DNA of 64,000 bases. Origin: Echinicola arenosa. GTDB taxonomy: Bacteria > Bacteroidota > Bacteroidia > Cytophagales > Cyclobacteriaceae. A program made the position numbers and the translations under genes. Under the pieces are notes generated by a model that saw nothing but the letters and a program-made list of their open reading frames with translations, searched no databases and was not told the origin of the DNA. The stretch is taken from assembly GCF_014841125.1 (NCBI RefSeq), contig NZ_JACYTQ010000010.1:1-64000 (forward strand). Direction: 5' to 3'. This document shows, piece by piece, positions 6,131 through 14,672 of the stretch. Position 1 is the first letter of the stretch; each line of letters begins with the position of its first letter.

Positions 6131-8932
6131 ATGAGTACATATAGCGAATATTTAAAACAGATTGTTGATAGAGAAGCCCAAGGGCTTCACCCTTTACCTA
6201 TTGATGGAGCCGAATTGCTCAGTGAAATCATTGAACAAATCAAAGATGAAAATCACGAGCATAGAAAGGATTCCCTTAATTTCTTTATTTATAATGTGTT
6301 GCCCGGTACTACAAGTGCTGCAAGTGTAAAGGCTCAGTTTTTAAAAGAGATCATTCTCGGTAAATCAGTTGTAAAAGAAATATCACCTTCCTTTGCTTTC
6401 GAACAATTATCGCACATGAAAGGAGGGCCTTCCATAGATGTGTTATTGGATTTGGCCTTAGGCACGGATCAGGTTATAGCTGAAGAAGCCGCAAATGTTT
6501 TGAAAACGCAAGTTTTCTTGTACGAGGCTGATATGGAGCGCTTAGAAAATGCATTCAAAAAGGGCAGCCCAATTGCGAAAGAGCTGTTGGAAAGCTACGC
6601 CAAAGCAGAATTTTTCACCCAATTACCCGAAGTAGAGGAAGAAATAAAAGTAGTAACCTTTGTAGCCGGAGTGGGCGATATTTCTACCGATTTGCTCTCA
6701 CCAGGTAAAGAAGCGCATTCAAGAGCAGACAGAGAGCTGCATGGTCAATGTATGTTTGAATTTGATGAAGTAAGGCAAAAGGAACTACTGGAATTAAAAG
6801 AAGCCCACCCTGATAAAAGAGTAATGCTATTGGCCGAAAAAGGCACAATGGGTGTAGGCTCTTCAAGAATGTCTGGGGTAAACAATGTTGCCCTGTGGAT
6901 TGGAAAACAAGCAAGCCCTTACGTTCCATATATCAATATTGCTCCTATTGTTGCAGGAACAAATGGCATATCCCCTATTTTCTTAACTACTGTTGGCGTT
7001 ACAGGTGGTATTGGTTTAGATTTGAAAAACTGGGTAAAACAGGTTGATGATGAGGGTAACCTGATCGTGGATGAAAATGGTGACCCTATATTAAAACAAA
7101 CCTATTCTGTTGATACGGGAACCGTTCTTACAATTAATACAAAAACCAAAAAGCTATACGATAGTGAGGGCGAAGAGCTGATTGATATAGCTTCTGCCCT
7201 AACTCCTCAGAAAATGGAGTTCATAAGAGCCAAAGGATCTTATGCCGTTGTTTTCGGTAAAAAGCTACAAACTTTTGCAGCCAATACATTAGGAATCGAT
7301 GTGCCTCCTGTTTATGCTCCTTCCAAAGAGGTTACGCATAAAGGTCAGGGACTTACAGCTGTAGAAAAAATATTTAACAAAAATGCAGTTGGTACTTCCG
7401 GAGCAACTCTACACGCAGGATCCTACGTTCGGGTCAATGTAAATATTGTAGGTTCGCAAGATACGACAGGATTGATGACTTCACAGGAGTTAGAGATGAT
7501 GGCCGCTACGGTAATTTCACCAATTGTTGATGCCGGATATCAATCAGGTTGCCATACGGCCTCTGTCTGGGATTTGAAAGCACAAGCGAATACCCCCAGA
7601 TTAATGAAATTTATGAACGACTTTGGATTAATTACCGGTCGTGATCCTAAAGAAGTTTATCATCCATTAACTGATGTAATCCATAAAGTACTTAACGATA
7701 TTACTATTGATGATTGGGCGATTATCATTGGAGGTGATTCCCATACAAGAATGTCAAAAGGAGTAGCTTTTGGTGCAGATTCAGGTACGGTAGCGCTTGC
7801 TTTAGCTACTGGTGAAGCATCCATGTCCATTCCGGAATCTGTAAAAGTAACTTTTAAGGGAAAAATGGCAGACTCCATGGATTTCCGTGATGTAGTTCAC
7901 GCCACACAGGCACAGATGCTCAAGCATTTTAAGGGGGAAAATGTATTTCAAGGTAGAATTATAGAAGTACATATTGGTACCCTGCTTGCAGACCAGGCAT
8001 TTACCTTTACGGATTGGACGGCCGAAATGAAAGCAAAAGCATCTATTTGTATTTCACAACCTGATACGCTTATTCAGTCTTTAGAAATAGCCAAGAGCCG
8101 AATCAAAATAATGATTGAAAAAGGCATGGACAATGAAAAGCAGGTGCTTCAAAGTCTTATAGACAAAGCAAATAAAAGGATTGATGAGATTAAGTCTGGC
8201 GAAAAACCACCGTTGGCTCCCGACGAAAATGCTAAATATTATGCAGAATTTGAGGTTGACTTAGATATCATTGATGAACCGATGATTGCTGACCCGGATG
8301 TAAATAATGAAGATGTTTCCAGGCGATACACTCACGACACTATTCGGGAATTATCTTACTATGGTGGTGATAAAATTGTCGATCTTGGTTTTGTTGGCTC
8401 TTGTATGGTTCACAAAGGGGATATTAAGATCGTAGCCAAAATGTTGAAAAACTTGGAAGAATTATACGGTAAAGTAGAATTCAAGGCACCACTTGTAGTA
8501 GCCGCTCCAACCTATAATATCATTGAGGAGCTAAAAGAAGAAGGTGATTGGGAAATATTGGAGAAATACTCCGGTTTTGAGTTTAATGATACCGATCCAA
8601 AAACTACTGCTCGTACAGAATACGAAAATATATTGTATTTGGAGCGTCCTGGGTGCAACCTTTGCATGGGTAACCAAGAAAAAGCAGAAAAAGGAGATAC
8701 GGTTATGGCTACTTCCACTCGCTTATTTCAAGGGCGGGTTGTAGCAGATTCTGAACGTAAGAAAGGAGAATCTTTATTGGCTTCAACTCCAGTTGTAGTA
8801 CTGTCTGCTATTCTCGGAAGAATACCAACAATAGAAGAGTATAAATATGCCGTGAAAGATATTAAGCTGACTCAGTTTGCCCCACCACTTGGTAAAATGA
8901 CGACCAAGCCTGGGCATTTACTTTCCTTTTAG
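6131..8932 (+). CDS. acnB: Aconitate hydratase B (2-methylisocitrate dehydratase type)
   Basis: Converts citrate to isocitrate via cis-aconitate in the TCA cycle using a [4Fe-4S] cluster; AcnB enzymes can also dehydrate 2-methylisocitrate. The N-terminal 150 residues form the HEAT-like helical domain specific to AcnB (MSTYSEYLKQIV...GLHPLPIDG), followed by the swivelling domain and the catalytic core. The catalytic core contains GGDSHTR, and the cluster cysteines are in GSCMVHKGD and GCNLCMGNQ (residues 767, 851, 854 counted from the upstream ATG at 6104). About 930 aa against 865 in E. coli. ATG 6131 matches the usual AcnB start; ATG 6104 would add nine residues. It stands alone, flanked by copies of a ~100-bp repeat. 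Cytosolic. Confidence 0.97.
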   Translation: MSTYSEYLKQIVDREAQGLHPLPIDGAELLSEIIEQIKDENHEHRKDSLNFFIYNVLPGTTSAASVKAQFLKEIILGKSVVKEISPSFAFEQLSHMKGGPSIDVLLDLALGTDQVIAEEAANVLKTQVFLYEADMERLENAFKKGSPIAKELLESYAKAEFFTQLPEVEEEIKVVTFVAGVGDISTDLLSPGKEAHSRADRELHGQCMFEFDEVRQKELLELKEAHPDKRVMLLAEKGTMGVGSSRMSGVNNVALWIGKQASPYVPYINIAPIVAGTNGISPIFLTTVGVTGGIGLDLKNWVKQVDDEGNLIVDENGDPILKQTYSVDTGTVLTINTKTKKLYDSEGEELIDIASALTPQKMEFIRAKGSYAVVFGKKLQTFAANTLGIDVPPVYAPSKEVTHKGQGLTAVEKIFNKNAVGTSGATLHAGSYVRVNVNIVGSQDTTGLMTSQELEMMAATVISPIVDAGYQSGCHTASVWDLKAQANTPRLMKFMNDFGLITGRDPKEVYHPLTDVIHKVLNDITIDDWAIIIGGDSHTRMSKGVAFGADSGTVALALATGEASMSIPESVKVTFKGKMADSMDFRDVVHATQAQMLKHFKGENVFQGRIIEVHIGTLLADQAFTFTDWTAEMKAKASICISQPDTLIQSLEIAKSRIKIMIEKGMDNEKQVLQSLIDKANKRIDEIKSGEKPPLAPDENAKYYAEFEVDLDIIDEPMIADPDVNNEDVSRRYTHDTIRELSYYGGDKIVDLGFVGSCMVHKGDIKIVAKMLKNLEELYGKVEFKAPLVVAAPTYNIIEELKEEGDWEILEKYSGFEFNDTDPKTTARTEYENILYLERPGCNLCMGNQEKAEKGDTVMATSTRLFQGRVVADSERKKGESLLASTPVVVLSAILGRIPTIEEYKYAVKDIKLTQFAPPLGKMTTKPGHLLSF

Positions 8933-9048
8933 GCCCGTTTAATTATTGAGATAATTGCAAGAGATACTAATTGAGTTTGGTTGTCTAAAATCTGGTCTTG
9001 AAGACTATAAAACAACTTATATTTTAAAAGATTGATTTAAAATCAATC

Positions 9049-9135
9049 GGGTTATCCGCAATGGTTCCAGTAACCTTTAACTTTGTTAAACCGGTTAGGG
9101 GCTTGAAGACCGGAGTAATCAATAGCTTAACCAAA
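9049..9135 (+). repeat. acnB-flanking repeat, copy 2 (diverged)
   Basis: Aligns with gaps to the other two copies: GGTTATCCGCAATGGTTCC, AGTAACC, TTTGTT, then TTGAAGACCGGAGTAATCAA. It has lost most of the middle block, so it is a decayed copy. Confidence 0.55.
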
Positions 9136-9265
9136 ACGAACATTTGGATATACTGTTGATCAATACTGGTGCCATTGCGGGTATACATAAAAGAAAACTT
9201 ATTTTTTGGAGCGGCTTAAGGTGGGGTGTGTACATTTAATGGGAAAACATTTGATTAATACCTTT

Positions 9266-9380
9266 CTGATTATCCGCTATGATGCCAGTAACCATGCATC
9301 CTTTGTTCAAGTGGTCAGAAGCCTGTCTAATTGCCAGGTAGAACTATAGTCTGAAGACCGAAGCGGTCAATATCAGTTTT
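9266..9380 (+). repeat. acnB-flanking repeat, copy 3
   Basis: Same orientation as 5809-5915 and about 85 percent alike by eye over the shared blocks. A short insertion around CTATAGT introduces an in-frame stop after the shared coding-like frame. Confidence 0.8.
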
Positions 9381-9419
9381 TTATTGGTGTTGGCATATAG
9401 GTAGCTTTTTGTCCTTCAA

Positions 9420-9788
9420 CTAATGATTTTCAGGATTTAGGCGTTGTAAAATGACTTTTCGCAGACGCTCCTCATTTTCATCTCCCCAATTTCCCAGCGC
9501 CGTAATCACGGGAACCAATGTTTTACCAAATTCAGTTAAGCTGTACTCCACTTTTGGAGGGACTACAGGATAGATTTTTCTGATTACCAATTCGTGTTCT
9601 TCCAACTCTTTGAGTTGGATATTCAGCACACGTCTGGTGGCATCCGGAATTTTGCGTTGCAATTCACTTGGGCGCTTATGCCCTTCATTGATAAACCACA
9701 GCAATCGGATTTTCCACTTGCCATACAGTACCTCACCTATGAGGTCCAAACCACAATTTAGATTGGGCAGAATTTTTCTTTCATACAT
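9420..9788 (-). CDS. HxlR-family transcriptional regulator
   Basis: A 122-aa winged helix-turn-helix protein. The family signature is clear: LIGEVLYGKWKIRLLWFI near the start, RPSELQRKIPDATRRVLNIQLKELEEHELVIRKIYP as recognition helix and wing, and VEYSLTEFGKTLVPVI at the C-terminus. HxlR proteins typically act as dimeric repressors or activators of a divergently transcribed oxidoreductase. Some sense electrophiles through a cysteine; here Cys12 (NLNCGLDL) is in the usual position. The divergent neighbour is an SDR dehydrogenase with a SnoaL-like partner, 125 nt away, so this is very likely the local regulator. Confidence 0.95.
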   Translation of the reverse strand: MYERKILPNLNCGLDLIGEVLYGKWKIRLLWFINEGHKRPSELQRKIPDATRRVLNIQLKELEEHELVIRKIYPVVPPKVEYSLTEFGKTLVPVITALGNWGDENEERLRKVILQRLNPENH

Positions 9789-9823
9789 AGACCAAAAATA
9801 AAACTATGTTCCAAAAAGGTCAA

Positions 9824-9888
9824 TAGGGGAAAAATTTATCCCTACGTGAATCGTATTTCCGTACTTGTGTGGGCTGTACATAAGTTTG
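9824..9888. promoter_or_regulatory. Divergent hxlR-SDR control region
   Basis: TAGGG-N11-CCCTA (9824-9844) and GTAC-N11-GTAC (9861-9879) are inverted repeats in the 125-nt divergent interval, candidates for the HxlR operator. TAAGTTTG (9881-9888) matches the Bacteroidota -7 box TAnnTTTG and lies 25 nt before the SDR start. A proper -33 TTG at the usual distance was not found, so the assignment is provisional. Confidence 0.45.
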
Positions 9889-9913
9889 AAATTTGTATGA
9901 AATGATTTAAAGG

Positions 9914-10708
9914 ATGGAACAAGAAATTAATTTCAATAAGGATTTAACAGGCAAGATAGCTCTGGTAACAGGAGGTACAAAAGGAACAGGAGAAGCGATT
10001 GCGGCAAGGCTATCCGAAGCAGGAGCCAGTGTTATCATCACGGCAAGAAATCCACCTAAGCAACGCGGTCAAATGACACATTTTATATCTGCAGATTTAA
10101 GCACAGCTACAGGTACAAAAAAAGTAGTCGAAGAAGTATTGTCCAAATATGGAAGGCTGGACATTTTAGTAAATAACCTGGGCGGTTCTGAAACCACCGG
10201 TGGTGGATTTGCTGTACTGACAGATGAAGACTGGGAACAATCTCTTCAGACCAATCTACTTGCACCGGTCCGTTTGGACAGAGGGTTTTTACCATCAATG
10301 GTGGCACAGCAAAGTGGTGTGATTGTGCATATAGCATCCATCCAAGGAAGGTTACCCTTGCACGACTCCACGCTACCTTACGCTGCAGCGAAAGCAGGAT
10401 TAATCAACTACAGCAAAGGTTTGTCCAAAGAAGTTTCACCAAAAGGTGTGAGGGTTTTGACCGTATCACCAGGTTGGATAATGACATCATCTGCAGAAAG
10501 AATGATTGAGCGACTTTCAGAAAGCTCCCGCATAACAAAAGATCAAGCAACAAAAAACGTGATGGAAGCATTGGGAGGAATCCCTTACGGCAAGCCTGCA
10601 CTACCCAAGGAAGTTGCTGATTTGGTTGGCTTTTTGGTTTCTCCCAGCGCCAATTATCTGACAGGTACCGAATTTATAATCGATGGAGGAACTATCCCGA
10701 CCATCTAA
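9914..10708 (+). CDS. SDR-family oxidoreductase
   Basis: A classical short-chain dehydrogenase/reductase of 264 aa. The NAD(P) motif TGGTKGTG is near residues 19-26, NNLGG follows at about 90-94, and the catalytic Ser and YxxxK appear in IASIQGRL...PYAAAKAGL. The C-terminus has VSPGWIMT and the usual LTGTEFIIDGG ending. The lysine after TGG and the arginine in TARNPP suggest NADP(H). The substrate is unknown; FabG-like homologues reduce ketones. It is divergent from the HxlR regulator and followed 22 nt later by a SnoaL-like gene, an arrangement common for detoxification or small-molecule modification modules. Confidence 0.93.
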   Translation: MEQEINFNKDLTGKIALVTGGTKGTGEAIAARLSEAGASVIITARNPPKQRGQMTHFISADLSTATGTKKVVEEVLSKYGRLDILVNNLGGSETTGGGFAVLTDEDWEQSLQTNLLAPVRLDRGFLPSMVAQQSGVIVHIASIQGRLPLHDSTLPYAAAKAGLINYSKGLSKEVSPKGVRVLTVSPGWIMTSSAERMIERLSESSRITKDQATKNVMEALGGIPYGKPALPKEVADLVGFLVSPSANYLTGTEFIIDGGTIPTI

Positions 10709-10730
10709 TAATCATCTAAAAATAAAGAAC

Positions 10731-11045
10731 ATGAACTTACCAAATGTAGTGAACGAATTAGTGAAAGCGCAAGACAATTTTGATAGCAAAGCTTATGCAG
10801 ATTGTTTTGCTGAAACAGCCATTGTTTTTGATGAAGGAAAAACATATCACGGAAAAAAGGAAATAGAGAACTGGATAGATAAGGCTAATCGAGAATATCA
10901 GGTTACGATGAAACCGCTGGAATATTTGGAAAAAGCCCAGATCTTAAAAGCGGAAGTTTCAGGAGCCTTTCCCGGAAGTCCACTTGTTTTGACCTATCAA
11001 TATGAATTTGAGGACAAGCTGATTAAATCACTGAAAATTGTATAA
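10731..11045 (+). CDS. SnoaL-like / NTF2-fold protein
   Basis: A 104-aa protein with the layout of the SnoaL-like polyketide cyclase / NTF2 superfamily: an N-terminal helix (VVNELVKAQDNFDSKAYADC), then FAETAIVFDEGKTYHGKKEIENW and a beta-rich C-terminal half. These alpha+beta cone proteins bind small hydrophobic ligands; many have no known reaction. The open frame extends upstream to 10683 into the SDR gene, but ATG 10731 fits the fold. It is co-transcribed with the SDR gene and presumably under HxlR control. The final 'LIKSLKIV' ends abruptly at the last strand, normal for this family. Confidence 0.8.
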   Translation: MNLPNVVNELVKAQDNFDSKAYADCFAETAIVFDEGKTYHGKKEIENWIDKANREYQVTMKPLEYLEKAQILKAEVSGAFPGSPLVLTYQYEFEDKLIKSLKIV

Positions 11046-11397
11046 AGAAGGGAGCCATTGGGGAAAGCGCGTATGCATCACTGGCAGTTTTGGCCATTGA
11101 AGCATACGTGTTAACCTTGGTGATCTCTTCTCTTGAAAGTATTTTTTGTGCAAAAGACTGATACCTTACTTGGGACTAGTGTCCAACCAAAACCTTTGTT
11201 GCCTGTTTTTATCCATCGAGTGCACCCTGAATTTTTTTTCATCACTAAAACTGACATGACAACTGGTATAGAAGTGTCTCTTTCATTTTACTTGAAGGTT
11301 TGTGCTTATAATTCAGTAACTTAATCAGCAAACAGAGGGCTTCTAAAGTATTAAAAGTTTTTTTAAGCTTATTGGCAAAGATCTAAAACAATAGGAT
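11046..11397. other. Gene-free stretch
   Basis: A 63-codon ORF at 11133 lacks any coding character. A weak hairpin with arms CGTATGC and GCATACG (about 11070-11107) could end the SDR operon, but no T-run follows. I see nothing else. Confidence 0.4.
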
Positions 11398-12492
11398 ATG
11401 AACCAGAAGATTGTATGGTTGGCCGTTTGCATCGGATTATTGATGGTTACGATGGGATTTCTTTTACTTGACCATCATCCAAAGCCAAAAACCATGATTG
11501 CCATAAAAGGAGCACAGTTTTACATCAATAATGAGGTTACCTATAAAGAAAGATATTGGAATTCTCAAAAGATCGAAGGGCTGTTGTTCAACGCGAGAAT
11601 GGTGCAAGGGATCTTTGACGACTTAAATCCAAAAACAAGAGGGAATTTTATCTATCCTGATACCAAAAAGTGGAGTCCTGAAAGAAACACCCGTGAATTT
11701 GTAAAGGCCATGGCCAGCTGGAAATCACATGGCTTGCTCGCCTTTACCTTGAATTTACAAGGGGGAAGTCCTACAGGTTATGGCAATAAGGATTGGATAA
11801 ACTCTACTTTCGATAGTCTCGGAAACCTTAGGTCAGCATATATAAATAGGCTAGAGAAAATTTTAGAAAGGGCAGATGAATTGAATATGGTGGTTATTCT
11901 CGGCTATTTTTATTTTGGGCAAGATCAAGTTTTGAAAGATGAGCCTGCGGTGATCAACGCCGTGGACAATATCACCCGCTGGATTATAAGAAAAGGGTAT
12001 GGCAACGTGTTAATTGAAATAAACAATGAGTGTGACATTCACTACGATCATGATATTCTAAAACCAGATCGCGTCACTGAACTGATCAAAAGGGTGAAAA
12101 AGATCAGCAGAAACCAACTATTGGTAAGTACAAGTTACAGCGGCAAAAAAGTACCCTCAGATACGATCATCAGGCATTCGGATTTTGTGTTGCTTCATGG
12201 CAATGGAGCAAGCCCAGAGGATATCACGGATTTAGTAGATCGAGTAAGGGCTTCAGCAGCCTACTCCCCCAAACCTATCCTATTCAATGAAGATGATCAT
12301 TATGATTATGACCTAGAAACCAATAATTTATTTTCATCTATAGCCAGTTATGCATCTTGGGGTTATTTTGATTTTAGAAGGGATGGTGAAGGCTATGAGT
12401 CAGGTTTTCAAAGTGTTCCGGTGGACTGGGAAATAAATTCCAAGCGTAAAATACAGTTTTTTGAAAAGTTGAAAGAAATTACCGGAAATTAG
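11398..12492 (+). CDS. Secreted/anchored glycoside-hydrolase-like TIM-barrel protein
   Basis: The N-terminal hydrophobic segment (WLAVCIGLLMVTMGFLLL) suggests an uncleaved anchor or signal. The rest reads as a (beta/alpha)8 hydrolase: an N-terminal strand around IKGAQFYINNE, a YFYFGQD segment, IEINNECD (about residue 215, candidate acid/base Glu) and ILFNEDDH (about residue 300, candidate nucleophile Glu). Acidic residues after strands 4 and 7 are typical of clan GH-A (for example GH5-like) enzymes. The substrate is not evident. No SusC/D partner is adjacent. Start at ATG 11398. Confidence is good for the fold, moderate for hydrolase activity. Confidence 0.72.
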   Translation: MNQKIVWLAVCIGLLMVTMGFLLLDHHPKPKTMIAIKGAQFYINNEVTYKERYWNSQKIEGLLFNARMVQGIFDDLNPKTRGNFIYPDTKKWSPERNTREFVKAMASWKSHGLLAFTLNLQGGSPTGYGNKDWINSTFDSLGNLRSAYINRLEKILERADELNMVVILGYFYFGQDQVLKDEPAVINAVDNITRWIIRKGYGNVLIEINNECDIHYDHDILKPDRVTELIKRVKKISRNQLLVSTSYSGKKVPSDTIIRHSDFVLLHGNGASPEDITDLVDRVRASAAYSPKPILFNEDDHYDYDLETNNLFSSIASYASWGYFDFRRDGEGYESGFQSVPVDWEINSKRKIQFFEKLKEITGN

Positions 12493-12610
12493 AGAAAGTG
12501 GGCTTGAATTTAGCCAAGATAATTTTCCAAAGTTCAAAGTTGATCTTGGTGATTTAAATTTTATGCTGGCATTTCCAACATAATCCAATTGGTGCTGTAT
12601 TTTTACCCTT

Positions 12611-12763
12611 ATGATTGATTTTAAAAAGAATATCAAATTTCGGTTGGGATCTGAAGACTGGGAAATGCCTTTGGGAGTATTGCTGCTTTTGATAGCTATT
12701 GCATTGGGCTTAATGATTGCTGGGGCTTATTTTGGTTTTGAATTTGGGAAATCCGTGAGCTGA
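12611..12763 (+). CDS. Small single-pass membrane peptide (50 aa)
   Basis: An ATG at 12611 opens a 50-codon frame ending in TGA at 12763. The N-terminal 20 residues are polar (IDFKKNIKFRLGSEDWEMP), then one strongly hydrophobic helix, GVLLLLIAIALGLMIAGAYF, and a short tail GFEFGKSVS. A clean charged-head, helix, short-tail design and third-position G/T bias like real genes nearby make it a credible coding sequence. It lies between a glycoside-hydrolase-like gene and a convergent methyltransferase gene. No family is recognised. Confidence 0.6.
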   Translation: MIDFKKNIKFRLGSEDWEMPLGVLLLLIAIALGLMIAGAYFGFEFGKSVS

Positions 12764-12770
12764 CTTTACC

Positions 12771-13391
12771 CTACTTTTTTCTAAAACTTCCAAACACAAA
12801 ATGTTGTATGGTCCCCGTGGGAGTGATATGCTGTATTTCCTGACTTTCCAGTGGTACAAAATCGTTTTTAAACCTTTTGGTAAGTGTTTGAGCGGAATAT
12901 TGTTTGATGGCTATGCCGCTACATTTTTTCGGTCCAATTTCTGAGAATGTACCGATCATCATATAAGCATTTCGTTTGAGACTTTTGCTGGCATTGTAGA
13001 CATAGGCTTGGATATCTATTTCTTCAGTTAAGAAGTGAAAGGCCGCTCGGTCGTGCCAAATGTCATAGGCTTCAATAACCTGAAAATTGGTTATGTCTTT
13101 GACGATCCATTTAACTTTTTTGGCCTGATCTCCCAATCTTTGTTTGGCACGTTCAATGGCCTGATGAGCGATATCGAGAACCGTGATGTCCTGATAGCCC
13201 ATTTTCAGCAAGTGGTCGACCAAAAAGCTATCCCCTCCCCCGACATCGATAATTTTCGCGGTAAGGGGCAAGCCTGTTTGCTGGATAAATTCCAAGGAAG
13301 TTTCGGGCTTTTTCTGGTACCAGCTGACTTCCTGAAGCTTTTTGGTCTGATAGATATTTTCCCAGTGATCTTTGGGGTTAAAGGGAGCCAT
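12771..13391 (-). CDS. Class I SAM-dependent methyltransferase
   Basis: About 206 aa. Motif I is IIDVGGGDSFLVDHLL, followed by ITVLDIAHQAIERAK (motif II region) and the motif III-like WIVKDITNF. The start MAPFNPKDHWENIYQTK is typical of small Bacteroidota methyltransferases annotated for thiopurine/tellurite-type or unknown acceptors. The open frame reaches a GTG at 13466 which overlaps the stop of the upstream gene (TAGTG); that would add 25 unlikely residues, so ATG 13391 is preferred. It probably follows the acidic 152-aa protein gene on one transcript. The methyl acceptor is unknown. Confidence 0.88.
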   Translation of the reverse strand: MAPFNPKDHWENIYQTKKLQEVSWYQKKPETSLEFIQQTGLPLTAKIIDVGGGDSFLVDHLLKMGYQDITVLDIAHQAIERAKQRLGDQAKKVKWIVKDITNFQVIEAYDIWHDRAAFHFLTEEIDIQAYVYNASKSLKRNAYMMIGTFSEIGPKKCSGIAIKQYSAQTLTKRFKNDFVPLESQEIQHITPTGTIQHFVFGSFRKK

Positions 13392-13465
13392 TTTTTGTTC
13401 TCGGGGTTTTATACAATGGAAGGTATCATGAGCGGTGAAAGCAACAGCGCTTAAGGATTGAGCCA

Positions 13466-13924
13466 CTAGTCTAAAAACAGTCCCCAGCCATCATCATATT
13501 TATTGGAAGGATCAAAACCTTTGACCCACTGCACAAATAGTCCTTGAAAATCACTGATGGCATCCCGAAGCAATTGCAGGTGTTCCTCGGCATGAGTGTC
13601 CACCATGGCCACAGAGTAGGTCATGGAGTTAAGGTGTCTGGCATGTACTTTCATAAAGACGGCATTTTCCATTTTCAGGATAAAATCATCTACTCCTTCT
13701 GCACCAGCAAACTTCCCACAGATAACGGTGGCATCTTCCAACATAAAAGTTCCATACATCTCTTTGGCGGTTTCATCAAGTGCGCCTACCAAAGCTTCGG
13801 TGAGGTGCATGATGTCATCGGCCTTTTGCATCAAAGGATGTTTCCTGATCCGATCCTGTTCTTTTCTAAAATCTTCTTCATCTCCGCTGTCCCAGTTGTC
13901 ATCGTCTTCAAAATCGTCCCACAT
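13466..13924 (-). CDS. Conserved acidic hypothetical protein (152 aa)
   Basis: A soluble protein with a very acidic N-terminus (WDDFEDDDNWDSGDEEDF) and a mostly helical remainder: HPLMQKADDIMHLTEALVGAL and HLQLLRDAISDFQGLFVQWV. There is no catalytic motif or membrane segment. It lies upstream of the methyltransferase gene, which it may be co-transcribed with, and downstream of a terminator that separates it from the DUF3127 gene. I do not recognise the family; its composition is like that of core genes rather than the island at the left. Confidence 0.75.
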   Translation of the reverse strand: MWDDFEDDDNWDSGDEEDFRKEQDRIRKHPLMQKADDIMHLTEALVGALDETAKEMYGTFMLEDATVICGKFAGAEGVDDFILKMENAVFMKVHARHLNSMTYSVAMVDTHAEEHLQLLRDAISDFQGLFVQWVKGFDPSNKYDDGWGLFLD

Positions 13925-13946
13925 AGGTTATTTCTGTTTTATACTC

Positions 13947-13973
13947 AAAAAAAAAGCGATCATATGATCGCTT
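13947..13973 (-). terminator. Rho-independent terminator after the DUF3127 gene
   Basis: AAGCGATCATATGATCGCTT (13954-13973) is a perfect 20-nt palindrome. On the minus strand it is followed by a run of nine T (the A-run 13947-13955). It closes the DUF3127 transcript 30 nt after its stop. Confidence 0.85.
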
Positions 13974-14004
13974 AAATATAGTCTTTTTGAGAAATCTCTA
14001 CCTA

Positions 14005-14358
14005 TTAGAAAGGCAAAATATCTTCTCCACTGTCATCATTGAAAGTAGTGACTTCCGGTGAGCCTGCACTTGCCTGTCCACCAGCTGGGCTGTCTCCTTG
14101 CTTGTCCACTCTCCAAACTTTCACATCTGTGTACCATCGACTGTTAAATTCGCGACTTTCAATCTCGATTCCGGCCTTTACCGCATCACCCTGCTGCATG
14201 TTGAATTGATCGATCTTATCTCCCCAAACTGTCATGCAAACTTTTTTAGGATACTGTCCTTCTGTTTCTAGGACATAGTCTCTTTTTCTCCAAGTTCCGT
14301 TTCTTCCGTTTCCAGATTGTTCTGGAAGGACTTGAATGATTTTACCAGTAATTTCCAT
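14005..14358 (-). CDS. DUF3127 domain protein (OB-fold-like)
   Basis: A 117-aa protein that matches the DUF3127 family of Bacteroidota: MEITGKIIQVLPEQSG, then WRKRDYVLETEGQYPK, VCMTVWGDKID and FNSRWYTDVKVWRVD. A linker rich in Gly/Ser/Ala follows, and the acidic tail DDSGEDILPF resembles the C-terminal tip of single-stranded DNA-binding proteins. By analogy with SSB it may bind nucleic acid and recruit partners through the tail; this is inference. Its own terminator lies downstream. Confidence 0.85.
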   Translation of the reverse strand: MEITGKIIQVLPEQSGNGRNGTWRKRDYVLETEGQYPKKVCMTVWGDKIDQFNMQQGDAVKAGIEIESREFNSRWYTDVKVWRVDKQGDSPAGGQASAGSPEVTTFNDDSGEDILPF

Positions 14359-14672
14359 ATAGCTATATAATTTTTATTTTTTTCCGAACCACGAAGGTAC
14401 TCAATCACGCTCTCTATTAAAAAATACTCTTCCTAATTTATCAAAGTTTTTTGACTCCACCTATTGCGAGCGATGATAAGGTTAATTGATGTTAAGTTGA
14501 TATAAAATAGTTATGAAGTGTTGTAAATTATAAATGAACAGTGTTTTTTTTACAGGAGGATGGTAGTTGTTTTCTAGAATTCTTTTATCGGTGAAAAGGA
14601 AATAGTAAAGTATTGATCAGGCTCGGACTTTTATTTCTATGTGAATGTTTATCTTTGAATCAATTGATTTTT
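14359..14672. other. Divergent intergenic region before the MATE gene
   Basis: No gene. TATCTTTG at 14650-14657 matches the -7 box and is 15 nt before the MATE start codon; a -33 TTG at standard distance is not apparent. The left part must hold the promoter of the divergent DUF3127 gene. Confidence 0.5.

Larger units (their letters stand above)
8933..9419. other. Gene-free stretch downstream of acnB
   Basis: No ORF of note. It contains two further copies of the repeat first seen at 5809 (9049-9135, strongly diverged, and 9266-9380). The remaining sequence shows no tRNA, terminator with a clear T-run, or other feature. Confidence 0.6.

Noticed and set aside
11133-11324. 63-codon ORF
   Set aside because: No start context, no domain, and amino-acid composition unlike the neighbours.
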